Shown here one piece after another: positions 40,898 through 49,364 of a stretch of 64,000 bases of DNA. The stretch is from Deferribacterales bacterium UBA4806 (GTDB taxonomy: Bacteria > Chrysiogenota > Deferribacteres > Deferribacterales > UBA228). Each line of letters starts with the position of its first letter. Position 1 is the first letter of the stretch. Under the pieces are notes generated by a model, which saw only the letters and a program-made list of their open reading frames with translations, was not told the origin of the DNA and made no database searches. The DNA lies in contig DHGE01000126.1 of NCBI GenBank assembly GCA_002402635.1, positions 1 to 64,000 of the forward strand. The letters run 5' to 3'. Made by a program: the position numbers and the translations under genes.

Positions 40898-41531
40898 GTA
40901 CAATTTTACAATTAGTTTTGAAATAAAATTCCCTCAGGATTGGATTCAATATCCTATTATGGCTATAGGGCGCAAGATATCACCTGAAAATTATGATAAA
41001 TGTTTTCATCTGGCTATAGAATTTATGAAATTATTTGATTTACGATTGCTTAGATATTTAAAAGTTATTTATTTTCTGGAATATATGCAATTATATGGTA
41101 AAGAAGGATGGGGTGGTACCCGAACTAAAAATTCAATCTATTGCACTTATAAAGGCTATTATACTGATTATGATGTGTTGCGAATACTTGTTGAAGAATT
41201 TAGTTCAGTATTATGGTTAAATAATCCTTTTACCAAGACAGAAAAAGAACAATGGTATCAATGTTTGCCTATAGATTTTAAATATTATGGTACTGGAATA
41301 GAAGTATTGGGTGAAAAAGATTTATTGAAAGAAAATGAAAATTTATTTAACAAAGGATTTCTTAATACTTATGCTATGAGTAGCTTGGAAAATGATCTTA
41401 ATCAAATTTTTGTGTATATGTTTTTGAAAAAAGATGAATTAAATAATATAATAGAAAACAATGAATTGATAAAAAGAAAGGTAAAAATTGTAAAGGAATG
41501 GTTAACAAAAATAATTTTAAAACTATTATAA
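40890..41531 (+). CDS. Protein of unknown function (213 aa)
   Basis: Unrecognised. It is a mixed alpha/beta, aromatic-rich protein (EGWGGTRTKNSIYCTYKGYY near residue 72) with a helical, basic C-terminus. It is the last gene of the rightward region and meets the leftward chemoreceptor gene tail to tail, with a 6-bp overlap of coding ends. There is no visible hairpin terminator between the two converging units. Confidence 0.55.
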   Translation: MSEYNFTISFEIKFPQDWIQYPIMAIGRKISPENYDKCFHLAIEFMKLFDLRLLRYLKVIYFLEYMQLYGKEGWGGTRTKNSIYCTYKGYYTDYDVLRILVEEFSSVLWLNNPFTKTEKEQWYQCLPIDFKYYGTGIEVLGEKDLLKENENLFNKGFLNTYAMSSLENDLNQIFVYMFLKKDELNNIIENNELIKRKVKIVKEWLTKIILKLL

Positions 41532-43517
41532 CTTAAACCGATTGATTAATTCCTGTAATTTATTATTTAGATTACTTAGATTTTCCATCTCATCTCCTAC
41601 CGTTTCAATTATAGACCTGGTTTCAGCGAAAGCTGATGAGATTTCCTGAATTGAGGAGCTAGAATTTTCCAGTGCTTCGGATTGTTGGTATATAGCAGGT
41701 TTTATTTTATTTATAAAATTATTAAAAATTGTTTCCATATTATTCATTATGGTGTTGAAAATATTGGTAGTATTGATTATATTTTCTTGACTATCAGAAA
41801 TAGAATTATCTACAATTTCTATTTGTTCATTAACCTCCTTATTTTGACTTACAATTTCATTTAGTGTGGTTGTTATTTCCTTTATTGAATTCCTTGTTTT
41901 CTCCGATAGTTTTCCTATCTCTCCCGCTATCACTGTAAAACCAGCTCCTTCCTGTCCTATTCTTGCCGCTTCAATACTTGCATTTAAGGCTAATAGATGG
42001 GTATTTTCTGCTACATCATTTATGAGATTTAATATAGGATTTATTTCCTTTATAATATTACTGTAATTGTGAATACGGAGGGTTAGATTATCATAGTTAT
42101 TCTGTATGGTCTTTATGTTGGTTTGTATTTTATTAAGATTAGCAATTCCTTTATTATTATCTTCTTTAGCCTTCCCAAGTATTTCCACATCTTGTTCCAC
42201 TATATCATTTATTTCTTTTCCATTTTGATTTATCTCTTCTACGGAGGAGGCGATATAGGTTAGTTGTTCATTTTGAACTTGTACGGTTTTTGTAGTTTGC
42301 TCCATAGCGGCACTAACTTGTTCACATATTTGATTTACTGTAGTGAAATTATTTTTTATATTATTAATTAAGTTAGCTATGGTATCTACGAATTCATTGT
42401 AATATTTTACAATAAGATTAAATTCATCTTTTTTATTGAGGGTTAGTTTTTGTGTTAAATCTGCTTCCTTACTGGACATTACTTGTAATGAATTGGTTAT
42501 TTCTGTAAGTGGTTTTACTACCAGATTTCTGAATACAAAGTAATAGGAGGTATTTAATATTAAAAACATAATAAAATAGGCTTGCGTTAATGATATTAAT
42601 AATTTTCTAATTTGATATGTTATAAATTTGTTAGGTATCCCATACATTACATACCAGTCGTTTTCCATATTTTGTAAACTAAATTTATCACTGACGAAAT
42701 AGTGTTTTTTAACACCATCGAAGGTACTGATAAAATATTTTTTACCACTTACAGTATTGTTCACTATTTGTTTTACTTCCGGGGCTGTACTATTTATTAT
42801 TTTTTCCCCACCAGGGTGAAATAGTATATTTTTATCACTATCAATAACTGTAACTATATCATTCTTATTTATCATTAATTTTGAGTAATGTGTTGAAAAG
42901 TAATCCAGTTTTAAGGTTACCGCTAGAATTCCTATTAATTCATCATTTTGTTTTATTGGTACTGCTATTGGGATTGTTCTATTTTGGTTTATGTAGGATA
43001 TATGAATTTTCCCGATATAATAGGATAAATTATCCTCTATTATTTTTTGTACCCATTTTTCTTTTAATGTACTTTGTCCTAAAAGTTTTTTATCCTCTAA
43101 CACGCCTAAAACAAAATCACCGTACCCTACTTCATATTCTTTATCATATATATTTAAGTTATCTTTTTTATCCATTAGGTTAATTATTCCTATGTCAAAA
43201 ATTGCTTCATTGTTTTTCATAGCTTCGTTTAAGGTGTATATTGCTTCCTGTCTATATTCCATATTTTCTGGGTGTAATAAAATATTTTTTACTGTAGTGG
43301 TTTTTGATATTGAGCTTAGATAAGATATATAATTATTAAAAAAATTGTTTAGGTTATCTTGTACATTTCTGTTAATTGAGTTTGTTATAATTTTATACCT
43401 GCTTATGATAATTCTACTGTTTTGAAAATAAGTGATTATACCGTAAAAAACGAAGGTAGATAATGTGATAATATTAATTAAAATTAAAAATTTATTGATT
43501 AATTTCTTTTTTATAAT
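41526..43517 (-). CDS. Methyl-accepting chemotaxis protein (chemoreceptor), extended N-terminus with non-ATG start
   Basis: A transmembrane chemoreceptor. From the ATG at 43262 it has a periplasmic Cache-like sensor, a second membrane span (TQAYFIMFLILNTSYYFVF) and a HAMP linker (NLVVKPLTEITNSL). A full MA signalling domain follows, with the hairpin tip NTHLLALNASIEAAR and GAGFTVIAGEIGKLSEKTR, the CheA/CheW contact region. The frame stays open for another ~250 bp upstream and encodes the expected first membrane span (KKLINKFLILINIITLSTFV). The true protein is thus ~660 aa, beginning at a non-ATG codon, best ATT 43517-43515 with GAGG upstream. Chemoreceptors in phages are rare; it could redirect host swimming or twitching. 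Confidence 0.82.
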   Translation of the reverse strand: MIKKKLINKFLILINIITLSTFVFYGIITYFQNSRIIISRYKIITNSINRNVQDNLNNFFNNYISYLSSISKTTTVKNILLHPENMEYRQEAIYTLNEAMKNNEAIFDIGIINLMDKKDNLNIYDKEYEVGYGDFVLGVLEDKKLLGQSTLKEKWVQKIIEDNLSYYIGKIHISYINQNRTIPIAVPIKQNDELIGILAVTLKLDYFSTHYSKLMINKNDIVTVIDSDKNILFHPGGEKIINSTAPEVKQIVNNTVSGKKYFISTFDGVKKHYFVSDKFSLQNMENDWYVMYGIPNKFITYQIRKLLISLTQAYFIMFLILNTSYYFVFRNLVVKPLTEITNSLQVMSSKEADLTQKLTLNKKDEFNLIVKYYNEFVDTIANLINNIKNNFTTVNQICEQVSAAMEQTTKTVQVQNEQLTYIASSVEEINQNGKEINDIVEQDVEILGKAKEDNNKGIANLNKIQTNIKTIQNNYDNLTLRIHNYSNIIKEINPILNLINDVAENTHLLALNASIEAARIGQEGAGFTVIAGEIGKLSEKTRNSIKEITTTLNEIVSQNKEVNEQIEIVDNSISDSQENIINTTNIFNTIMNNMETIFNNFINKIKPAIYQQSEALENSSSSIQEISSAFAETRSIIETVGDEMENLSNLNNKLQELINRFKL

Positions 43518-45211
43518 ATTCTCAATACCTCTTCTACTGTGGTTTTACCTTGCTTTATTTTTTCCATAGCGTGGTCTTTAAGGGTTTTCATCCCCTGTTC
43601 TTTTCTAGCTATCTCTTCCAGTTCCTCAATTATTTTATTTTGTAACAAGGCTTTTTTTAATTCCTTATCAAACCTCACCATTTCGAATATTCCAGTCCTT
43701 CCCTTAAATCCTGTGCCATTACACTTTTCACAGCCTCTCCCCTTCATCGGGATAAATGAATTTAGTTCATCTTTATTAAATCCAAAATTTATTAAAAATT
43801 CTTCGGTATATTCATTATTCTCAGTTTTACAATTAGGACAGATAGTTCTTATTAAACGCTGGGCTATAGCAAGTTCCATAGTACTGGTTATCAAAAACCT
43901 TTCAATTCCCATATTAAAAAATCTGTCAATAGTTCCTATAGCATTGTTTGTATGTAATGTTGATAAGGTTAAATGTCCAGTTAAGGAGCATTGCATAGTC
44001 CCCAAAGCTGTTTCCCTATCTCTTATCTCTCCTACCATTATAATATCGGGGTCTTGTCTCAAAAAGGTTCTGATAATTCTATTATAAGTCATACCTGTTG
44101 CTTCGTTTATCTGACTCTGGTTTATTCCCAGAATATCATATTCAATAGGGTCTTCCACTGTGAGTACGTGTTTATGGTTTTCGTTTAACTTGTTTAGTAT
44201 AGCATATAGAGTGGTAGATTTCCCCATACTTGTAGCACCTGTTACCACTATCAATCCTGTACTTTTATTTATACTGGAGTCTATTATTTTCAAGTGGTCT
44301 TCATTCATTCCCAATTTTTCCATATCTAGCAGGTATTTTTCTTTAACTAATAATCTTAAAGCTACCTTTTCTCCATAAAGTGTAGGCAATGTAGATACTC
44401 TAACATCTACCAATTTATTTTTAATAGTTATAAATATTTTTCCATCTTGAGGCATAAGTTTATTAGCTATGTCCATCCTCGCTATTAATTTACATCGACT
44501 AATAAGAGGACTTTTTATTTTAGCGGGTAGGTTTATTATTTCTTGTAAAATCCCATCAATTCGCATTCTAATTCTACAATGGTCTTTATAAGGTTCTATA
44601 TGTATATCTGTAGCATTGTCCCGTATGGCTATGTCTAACAAATTATTTAGTAAATTGATAATTGGGGCTTCATCTTTTGTAACGTTTATGGTGGTTAAAT
44701 CTAATACAGGTATCTTTCTTTCTTCGGACTCCTCTTGTATGTCCTTGAAATAATCTTGCCTTAAATATTTCTGTAATTCTTTTTTTCCAATTCGATTTTG
44801 TATTGCTTGGTCTATATATTTTTCAAGTTCGATATAGAATTCAATCTTTTTACCTACTATGAATTCAATTTCGTTTTTTATTGTTAAGTCAGCTACATTA
44901 CCGCAGGCAACTTTTATGGTATTTCCTACCATATCGAAGGGGACTATTTTATATTTTTCGCATATCTCATCACTGATTAAGGTATTTATTTCGGGTTTTA
45001 TGTTAACTTTGTTTAAGTTCACATAAGGAACACCAGTTTGCTCACTTAAGGCTTTCAATATTTCTTCTTTCGGAACATACCCTAAACTATCCAAAATTGA
45101 ACCAACTTTTTTACCACATTTATTCTGTATGTCTAGGATTTCTTTTATCTGGGTGTCAGTTAATAATCCCTTGTTTTTAAGGATTTTTAATAATTTGTTA
45201 TAGTTGGTCAT
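43511..45211 (-). CDS. PilB/GspE-type assembly ATPase (type IV pilus / type II secretion)
   Basis: A full-length 566-aa secretion-family hexameric ATPase. An N-terminal MshEN/GspE-N domain (residues ~1-75) is followed by the N2 domain. The ATPase core has Walker A GATSMGKSTTLYAIL, Asp box LTVEDPIEYD, Walker B IIMVGEIRDRETA and His box GHLTLSTLHTNN. A four-cysteine zinc motif (CPNCK ... CEKCNG) completes it. All catalytic motifs are intact. In bacteria it powers pilus extension or pseudopilus assembly. No pilin, platform or secretin genes are nearby, so it probably acts on or competes within the host machine. It follows the duplicated MshEN fragment and spanin-like genes with overlapping ends. 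Confidence 0.92.
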   Translation of the reverse strand: MTNYNKLLKILKNKGLLTDTQIKEILDIQNKCGKKVGSILDSLGYVPKEEILKALSEQTGVPYVNLNKVNIKPEINTLISDEICEKYKIVPFDMVGNTIKVACGNVADLTIKNEIEFIVGKKIEFYIELEKYIDQAIQNRIGKKELQKYLRQDYFKDIQEESEERKIPVLDLTTINVTKDEAPIINLLNNLLDIAIRDNATDIHIEPYKDHCRIRMRIDGILQEIINLPAKIKSPLISRCKLIARMDIANKLMPQDGKIFITIKNKLVDVRVSTLPTLYGEKVALRLLVKEKYLLDMEKLGMNEDHLKIIDSSINKSTGLIVVTGATSMGKSTTLYAILNKLNENHKHVLTVEDPIEYDILGINQSQINEATGMTYNRIIRTFLRQDPDIIMVGEIRDRETALGTMQCSLTGHLTLSTLHTNNAIGTIDRFFNMGIERFLITSTMELAIAQRLIRTICPNCKTENNEYTEEFLINFGFNKDELNSFIPMKGRGCEKCNGTGFKGRTGIFEMVRFDKELKKALLQNKIIEELEEIARKEQGMKTLKDHAMEKIKQGKTTVEEVLRIL

Positions 45212-45458
45212 TTTCTTGTTTTAGATAAAGTTTAATTACTCTTTCATACTCTTCAAGTTTGTTTAAGTTTATATAAGGAATATTTGTCTGTTCCTTTAAA
45301 GCTTTTAATATCTCTTTTTTCGGGGCATAGTTTTGATTATATAAAATGGAGATAATTTTTTCCCCAGTTTTGTTTTGTATATCTAAAATTTCCTTTATCT
45401 GGACATCGGTCAATAATCCTTTATCCTTAAGGATTTTTAAAATTTTATTGGTTTTCAT
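45198..45458 (-). CDS. Stand-alone MshEN/PilB N-terminal domain with spanin-derived tail (86 aa)
   Basis: Residues 1-68 (KILKILKDKGLLTDVQIKEI ... IPYINLNK) repeat the first 68 residues of the adjacent PilB-like ATPase almost residue for residue. The last 18 (EEYERVIKLYLKQENDQL) instead repeat the tail of the upstream lipoprotein gene (EEYERIIKLYLRYKNENQ). The gene is therefore the product of a 247-bp tandem duplication spanning the gene junction. A free MshEN domain could bind the host PilB or pilus platform, or c-di-GMP if this branch binds it, and act as an inhibitor. The sequences have diverged, so the copy is not brand new and is probably translated. Confidence 0.75.
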   Translation of the reverse strand: MKTNKILKILKDKGLLTDVQIKEILDIQNKTGEKIISILYNQNYAPKKEILKALKEQTNIPYINLNKLEEYERVIKLYLKQENDQL

Positions 45459-45504
45459 TCTTATACCTTAGATAAAGCTTGATTATCCTCTCATATTCTT
45501 CAAT
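45210..45504 (-). repeat. 247-bp tandem duplication across the lipoprotein/PilB junction
   Basis: The segment running from the EEYER codons of the lipoprotein gene (near 45504) to the NLNK codons of the PilB N-terminus is present twice in tandem, with a period of 247 bp. The second copy starts near 45257. Protein-level similarity is high on both sides of the start/stop overlap. Confidence 0.8.
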
Positions 45505-45759
45505 AGTGTTTTCATATCCTCTTTTATTATCAATCAGGTTTTGTAAATCCATATTATCCATACACCATTTGGTTTGGTTATCTACTATATATTTTCTAAC
45601 CATAACTTCTTTTAAATCAGGTCTTTCAACCAAGGTTAAATCGGGTAGTTCAGATTTAATATAAATGTATTTATATACTGGTTCCTTTACAGTTTTGGTA
45701 CAAGCTAAAATAGTAAATAGTAAACCTATTAAAATTAATTTTTTCACGGTTGTCCCCAC
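45445..45759 (-). CDS. Lipoprotein, outer-membrane spanin (Rz1)-like
   Basis: A 104-aa protein with a lipoprotein signal (KKLILIGLLFTILACTKT, lipobox Cys near residue 20), a mature part with short strands, and a helical C-terminus. Its gene starts inside the 3' end of the upstream inner-membrane/coiled-coil gene (16-bp overlap). This is the classic arrangement of phage Rz/Rz1 spanins, which fuse inner and outer membranes at lysis. A true outer-membrane lipoprotein implies a diderm host. The mature region is longer than lambda Rz1, and the C-terminal helix was copied into the MshEN fragment. Confidence 0.68.
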   Translation of the reverse strand: MGTTVKKLILIGLLFTILACTKTVKEPVYKYIYIKSELPDLTLVERPDLKEVMVRKYIVDNQTKWCMDNMDLQNLIDNKRGYENTIEEYERIIKLYLRYKNENQ

Positions 45760-46088
45760 TTTCCTAAATCAATTTCATCTTTGTCATTTAGATTAATATT
45801 AGGTAGTCCTTGTTTTTGTCTTTCCTCTTTTATTTGCCTATTTATTTCCTTTAACAATAAATCATCCTGTAATTTTTTATCTAATATTTCTTTGTTTTCC
45901 TGGTTAACCTCTATTAGGTCATCTACTTTTTTCTCACTTGTTTTTAGGTCTTTATTTAATCCTTCTATTTTTTTGTTTTTGAATTTTAGCAGGGTATATA
46001 ATACTCCTATTATAGCAGTCCAAATTAGGTATGTGTTTGTTTTTAAGAATTCCCAGATTTTCTTTATAATTTCTATAAAACTCATCAT
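45744..46088 (-). CDS. Inner-membrane spanin (Rz)-like protein
   Basis: The 114-aa protein has an N-terminal membrane span (NTYLIWTAIIGVLYTLLKF, residues ~18-36) followed by a coiled-coil periplasmic domain (KIEGLNKDLKTSEKKVDDLI) and a polar tail. That is the topology of an inner-membrane spanin. The overlapping lipoprotein gene downstream supports the pairing. The start is Met1 or Met2 with AGGAGG close by. Alternative: another small phage membrane protein with a coiled coil. Confidence 0.65.
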   Translation of the reverse strand: MMSFIEIIKKIWEFLKTNTYLIWTAIIGVLYTLLKFKNKKIEGLNKDLKTSEKKVDDLIEVNQENKEILDKKLQDDLLLKEINRQIKEERQKQGLPNINLNDKDEIDLGKWGQP

Positions 46089-46789
46089 AGCCTCCTTATC
46101 TCTACCTTTTTAAAATTATTTGTATTGAATGATTTTAAATCCACATCTACATTGTCCCCTATCAGAAAATGTAATTCAACTTTGTTAGTATTTACTAAAA
46201 TTGTATTTATTACGTTTATCTGCTTTTTTATATATTCGGTTATATTTAAAATTTCCGGTAGGATTATTATTGGTACTTTTTCATTAGTGAAGGTATAAAA
46301 ATAAGTTTTGTTGCTATAATCTAACCTCTTTATAGTGGAGCAATTTACATTAGTTTCCTTTACCAATAACATTAGATAATATACATCATATACCACGGTG
46401 TTTAAGGTACAAATATAATTTTTATATAACTCGTCCTTGCTCAGATAAGAGGGCTGACTAAAAAATCCGATTATCTTTTTTGCTATTATATTGTTCAGGT
46501 AGTAATCAAATAGCAACGTTATTAATTTTTGATATCTATAAGGGACATTATTAATGGGTTTTTCTAAGAAGTATATAAAACGGTTTAAAATGGTGTCTGC
46601 TACTTCCTTTTTGTTTATACAGCTATAAAATTCAAAACAGTTGCTTAGAGATAATAGTAAATTAGTATGGGTTATGCTATATGAATTAAATAACACTCGT
46701 TTAAATTTCGGTTCTTTTCTTAGGTTTATCTGGTAATATTTAATTTCGTTTATTTTGCTTTCTAAAAGCTTGTAATAATTTATTTGCAT
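46085..46789 (-). CDS. Protein of unknown function (234 aa)
   Basis: Unrecognised. It is mostly helical in the first 150 residues and strand-rich afterwards (TYFYTFTNEKVPIIILPEIL, KVELHFLIGDNVDVDL). No signal peptide. It overlaps both neighbours by 1-4 bp inside the lysis/host-interaction operon. Its KVEIRRL end and domain layout give no functional hint. Confidence 0.55.
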   Translation of the reverse strand: MQINYYKLLESKINEIKYYQINLRKEPKFKRVLFNSYSITHTNLLLSLSNCFEFYSCINKKEVADTILNRFIYFLEKPINNVPYRYQKLITLLFDYYLNNIIAKKIIGFFSQPSYLSKDELYKNYICTLNTVVYDVYYLMLLVKETNVNCSTIKRLDYSNKTYFYTFTNEKVPIIILPEILNITEYIKKQINVINTILVNTNKVELHFLIGDNVDVDLKSFNTNNFKKVEIRRL

Positions 46790-47037
46790 TATTTTTTATA
46801 GACCTCACATCTAATGTTAATCTCTTTTATTTTGTCTTCAATATTTTTTACAGATTTTTCTATTTCATTTAGTTGTTTTTCCACTTTGTTAATAGTCTCC
46901 ATATTTTTATCCACTAGTTTATCGTATTTGCGCATCTTTGGGACTGCTTGAGTGGTTATGAAAAAAGTTAGAAAACAGATAACTATTACATATATAATGG
47001 TACTTAAATTTCCGTATAATAATAATTGGTCTAACAA
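46789..47037 (-). CDS. Membrane-anchored coiled-coil protein (82 aa)
   Basis: It has an N-terminal membrane segment (STIIYVIVICFLTFFITTQA, residues ~12-31) and then a long coiled coil (NKVEKQLNEIEKSVKNIEDK). The layout is like a second inner-membrane spanin or a holin-associated protein. One base overlap with the next gene. Confidence 0.55.
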   Translation of the reverse strand: MLDQLLLYGNLSTIIYVIVICFLTFFITTQAVPKMRKYDKLVDKNMETINKVEKQLNEIEKSVKNIEDKIKEINIRCEVYKK

Positions 47038-47046
47038 AATCCCCTC

Positions 47047-47361
47047 CTATTGCTCGGTAAACTTAGAACAGCTTTTATTTAGGTTTTGAATCCATACTTC
47101 CATAACTTTACTTTCCTTGTGATAGTCTGGTATTTTTATAATTACTTTGTAATAGGAAGGTTCTGTCTCTTCTACATAGCAAATATTGTCAATACAAATC
47201 CTTGTAGCACATACTATTTTTTGAAATTCATCTTTATTGTTATTTTTCAGATTATTTGCAGTAAAATTTATTTTAAAAGTGTAACCTATTAACAATAAGA
47301 TAAATACACAAAACACAGCATACATCCAATATTCCTTTAAAATTTTAATAAAAGATGTCAA
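47047..47361 (-). CDS. Membrane protein with periplasmic domain (104 aa)
   Basis: A membrane span at residues ~12-30 (WMYAVFCVFILLLIGYTF) precedes a ~70-residue domain with four cysteines (CATRICIDNICYVEE and a late NKSCSKF). These are likely disulphide-bonded, which fits a periplasmic location. It overlaps the binding-protein gene by 17 bp. Unrecognised; it could be an antiholin-like or superinfection-exclusion protein, by analogy only. Confidence 0.55.
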   Translation of the reverse strand: MTSFIKILKEYWMYAVFCVFILLLIGYTFKINFTANNLKNNNKDEFQKIVCATRICIDNICYVEETEPSYYKVIIKIPDYHKESKVMEVWIQNLNKSCSKFTEQ

Positions 47362-48340
47362 TTAAGTCCCCTCCTTTGTTATAAATATAGTCTAGCCTTA
47401 AGTCATTTAATCTATTTTGATTTATCCCGAGGTATGAAGGTGGTGTTATTTGAACACCTTTTTCGGGATAATTTAGTATTAAATTTATTGCTAATATACT
47501 TAGTTCACTTCGTCTAGGTGATACTCCGATAGCTCCACCATATTGTATTCCATCCAGATTTAAAAATACTTCTAGGTGTTTTACATTGTATTGAGTAAAA
47601 ATATCTACTATTTCCTTTTTTGTAGCGAATCTGTTTTTTTCCGCATTAATTAAATTTACTAGACAGGATATAATTAAGCCTTTATAGTTTTGGTTCAATT
47701 TTGTTAACTCTCTTTTCAGCTCCCTTGAATTGCTAATTTGTATTACCACTGGTTTTTTAAAAGTATAAAGAGCATTTACATAATTGTTTATTTGTGGCAT
47801 AATAGTTTTCAAATAAACAATGGACTGGGGACTCGTATCCGTAAAGATGTATAGATTATCTAGGACAAAGTTTGTTTTCTGTATTAAATTGAATAGTTTA
47901 GTTAGGTTTGGGATATAATATATTATATTATAGTTTTTAAGTTTTTCGTTGAACATCTCTTTATCAACATAACTCAAACCTGTTATGATATATTTATCTT
48001 TTTCATTTATCATTCCATTTTTATACATTATATTAAAAGCCATATCATCCATTATTATCACATAATTATATTTTATTTTGCCTAGAAAATTTTGTATATA
48101 TACGGCTTCGTTTGCGCTAGGAGGGTTTGGTATATAGTATGTAGATATTTTATAATCAAAATTGCTAGTATTCTCAATTCCAGCTAGGGTAAATTTTAAC
48201 GCGCCCATTTTTTTATAAGTGATTACATTACAGATGGGGTAGCTTGCTACTACTGCTATGGTAATGGGTATTTTATGGTTCTGTGTATTAGCAGATAAGA
48301 TAAATAAGAATATAAAAATTAATAATAATATTTTTTTCAT
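47345..48340 (-). CDS. Secreted periplasmic-binding-protein-like protein (ABC substrate-binding family)
   Basis: The signal peptide MKKILLLIFIFLFILSANTQ is followed by a two-lobed alpha/beta protein. It resembles the uncharacterised ABC transporter substrate-binding family (ITIAVVASYPICNVITYKKM; LYIFTDTSPQSIVYLKTI; KKPVVIQISNSRELKRELTK; GVQITPPSYLGINQNRL). Length of 331 aa is typical. No permease or ATPase is nearby. In bacteria such proteins also feed ligands to chemoreceptors, and a chemoreceptor gene lies 4 kb downstream in the same operon. An envelope-located phage protein of this family is unusual. Confidence 0.65.
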   Translation of the reverse strand: MKKILLLIFIFLFILSANTQNHKIPITIAVVASYPICNVITYKKMGALKFTLAGIENTSNFDYKISTYYIPNPPSANEAVYIQNFLGKIKYNYVIIMDDMAFNIMYKNGMINEKDKYIITGLSYVDKEMFNEKLKNYNIIYYIPNLTKLFNLIQKTNFVLDNLYIFTDTSPQSIVYLKTIMPQINNYVNALYTFKKPVVIQISNSRELKRELTKLNQNYKGLIISCLVNLINAEKNRFATKKEIVDIFTQYNVKHLEVFLNLDGIQYGGAIGVSPRRSELSILAINLILNYPEKGVQITPPSYLGINQNRLNDLRLDYIYNKGGDLIDIFY

Positions 48341-48663
48341 TGTATTTTTAATATTTCCCTTATTTTATTAAATATATTTCTTAATCCAATTTCATACAGC
48401 CCCAAACTGGTACAGGCTATCATAATCATATCCTGTAAATTGAACAAGAATTCATCAGCTATTAAATTTAAGGAATAGCATATTAGAAAGCTATATACCA
48501 AAATTACAGTTCTATAAATTGCGGCTTGTATATTTATGGGCAAATATTGCATTTTCTTTTCTTCAGGTATTAAATCCTTAGCAATCTGAAAAGTAATGTT
48601 TATGAAAAGTGAAATTGCTATTAGGTTTTTATCTAAAAATAATTGTATAAATTTTTCAAACAT
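48337..48663 (-). CDS. Holin-like membrane protein (108 aa)
   Basis: The 108-aa protein has two to three hydrophobic segments (LIAISLFINITFQIAK; AAIYRTVILVYSFLICYSLN; MIMIACTSLGLYEIGL) and a basic C-terminus (RNIFNKIREILKIQ), the size and topology of a phage holin. It is located between tail genes and the spanin-like pair. The M15 peptidase at 3693-4115 would be its endolysin partner. Assignment rests on topology and position. Confidence 0.6.
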   Translation of the reverse strand: MFEKFIQLFLDKNLIAISLFINITFQIAKDLIPEEKKMQYLPINIQAAIYRTVILVYSFLICYSLNLIADEFLFNLQDMIMIACTSLGLYEIGLRNIFNKIREILKIQ

Positions 48664-48671
48664 ATTTTCTC

Positions 48672-49364
48672 CTATATTAAAATTGAAGTTGTAGGGATAT
48701 TAGTACAATATTCAGGAATAAATAGAATAGCACCTGCTCCTATCGTAGTTCCGCTATTATCATCATAGGCTCCGCCGCCAGGGGGTCTTCCATTGTTTGA
48801 AGTATTTGTATATCCATTATAACTATTTTGTCCACCAATCCCATATAATTGTGAGGCGTAGGTAGAAGTATATAAATTATATAGATAACTAATCCCGCCT
48901 ACATTTCCGCCTTTATTTCCATCACCATTTTGTCCATTTTCATAAGCAAGTACTTTAGCATAATCAGTCTGTACAAAATTAGTAACAACAGTTCCACCAT
49001 TGTTTACATTTCCATTACCACCTTGGTTAACTTGATAAGTATTACCTTTAAAAGTTATTCTAAAATACCCAGCAGTGGTGGTATTATTTGTTCTCATTGT
49101 AGCTACACAGGTTTCGTATGGGCGTAGGATTAATTGTAGTAACATAAAACCTCCACCTCCACCTCCTGTATCTTTCCCTAATGCCCCGGCAGAACTTGAC
49201 CAAATGTATATATTAACTTTTCTGATATTTTTATAAAAGGTAGGAGGGTATATATATGTTATATCGGAATTTATTGCTGAGGTAGTAATTCTTATTCCTT
49301 CTATTTGTTTATTGGGTTTATTGTTTCCCATAAATAAGGCTATTAAACCATTGTTAAATCCCAT
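48672..49364 (-). CDS. Glycine-rich tail fibre tip/adhesin-like protein
   Basis: The 230-aa protein has a strand-rich beginning with KVNIYIWSSSAGALGKDTGG, a six-glycine run, and glycine/asparagine-rich loops (NQGGNGNVNNGG, NNGRPPGGGAYDD). It ends in GAGAILFIPEY. This is the glycine-rich domain seen in distal tail fibre or adhesin proteins, where polyglycine loops form the receptor-contact surface. The glycine loops may vary between related phages. It overlaps the upstream gene by 11 bp. Confidence 0.7.
   Translation of the reverse strand: MGFNNGLIALFMGNNKPNKQIEGIRITTSAINSDITYIYPPTFYKNIRKVNIYIWSSSAGALGKDTGGGGGGFMLLQLILRPYETCVATMRTNNTTTAGYFRITFKGNTYQVNQGGNGNVNNGGTVVTNFVQTDYAKVLAYENGQNGDGNKGGNVGGISYLYNLYTSTYASQLYGIGGQNSYNGYTNTSNNGRPPGGGAYDDNSGTTIGAGAILFIPEYCTNIPTTSILI

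Noticed and set aside
41851..41880. Another TTTCATTTAG resembling the phage-type -35
   Set aside because: It lies within the chemoreceptor coding sequence and has no TATAAT at 17 bp.
43539..44087. 182-codon plus-strand frame opposite the PilB ATPase
   Set aside because: The opposite strand encodes a clear PilB/GspE protein with all motifs; the plus frame has no recognisable content.
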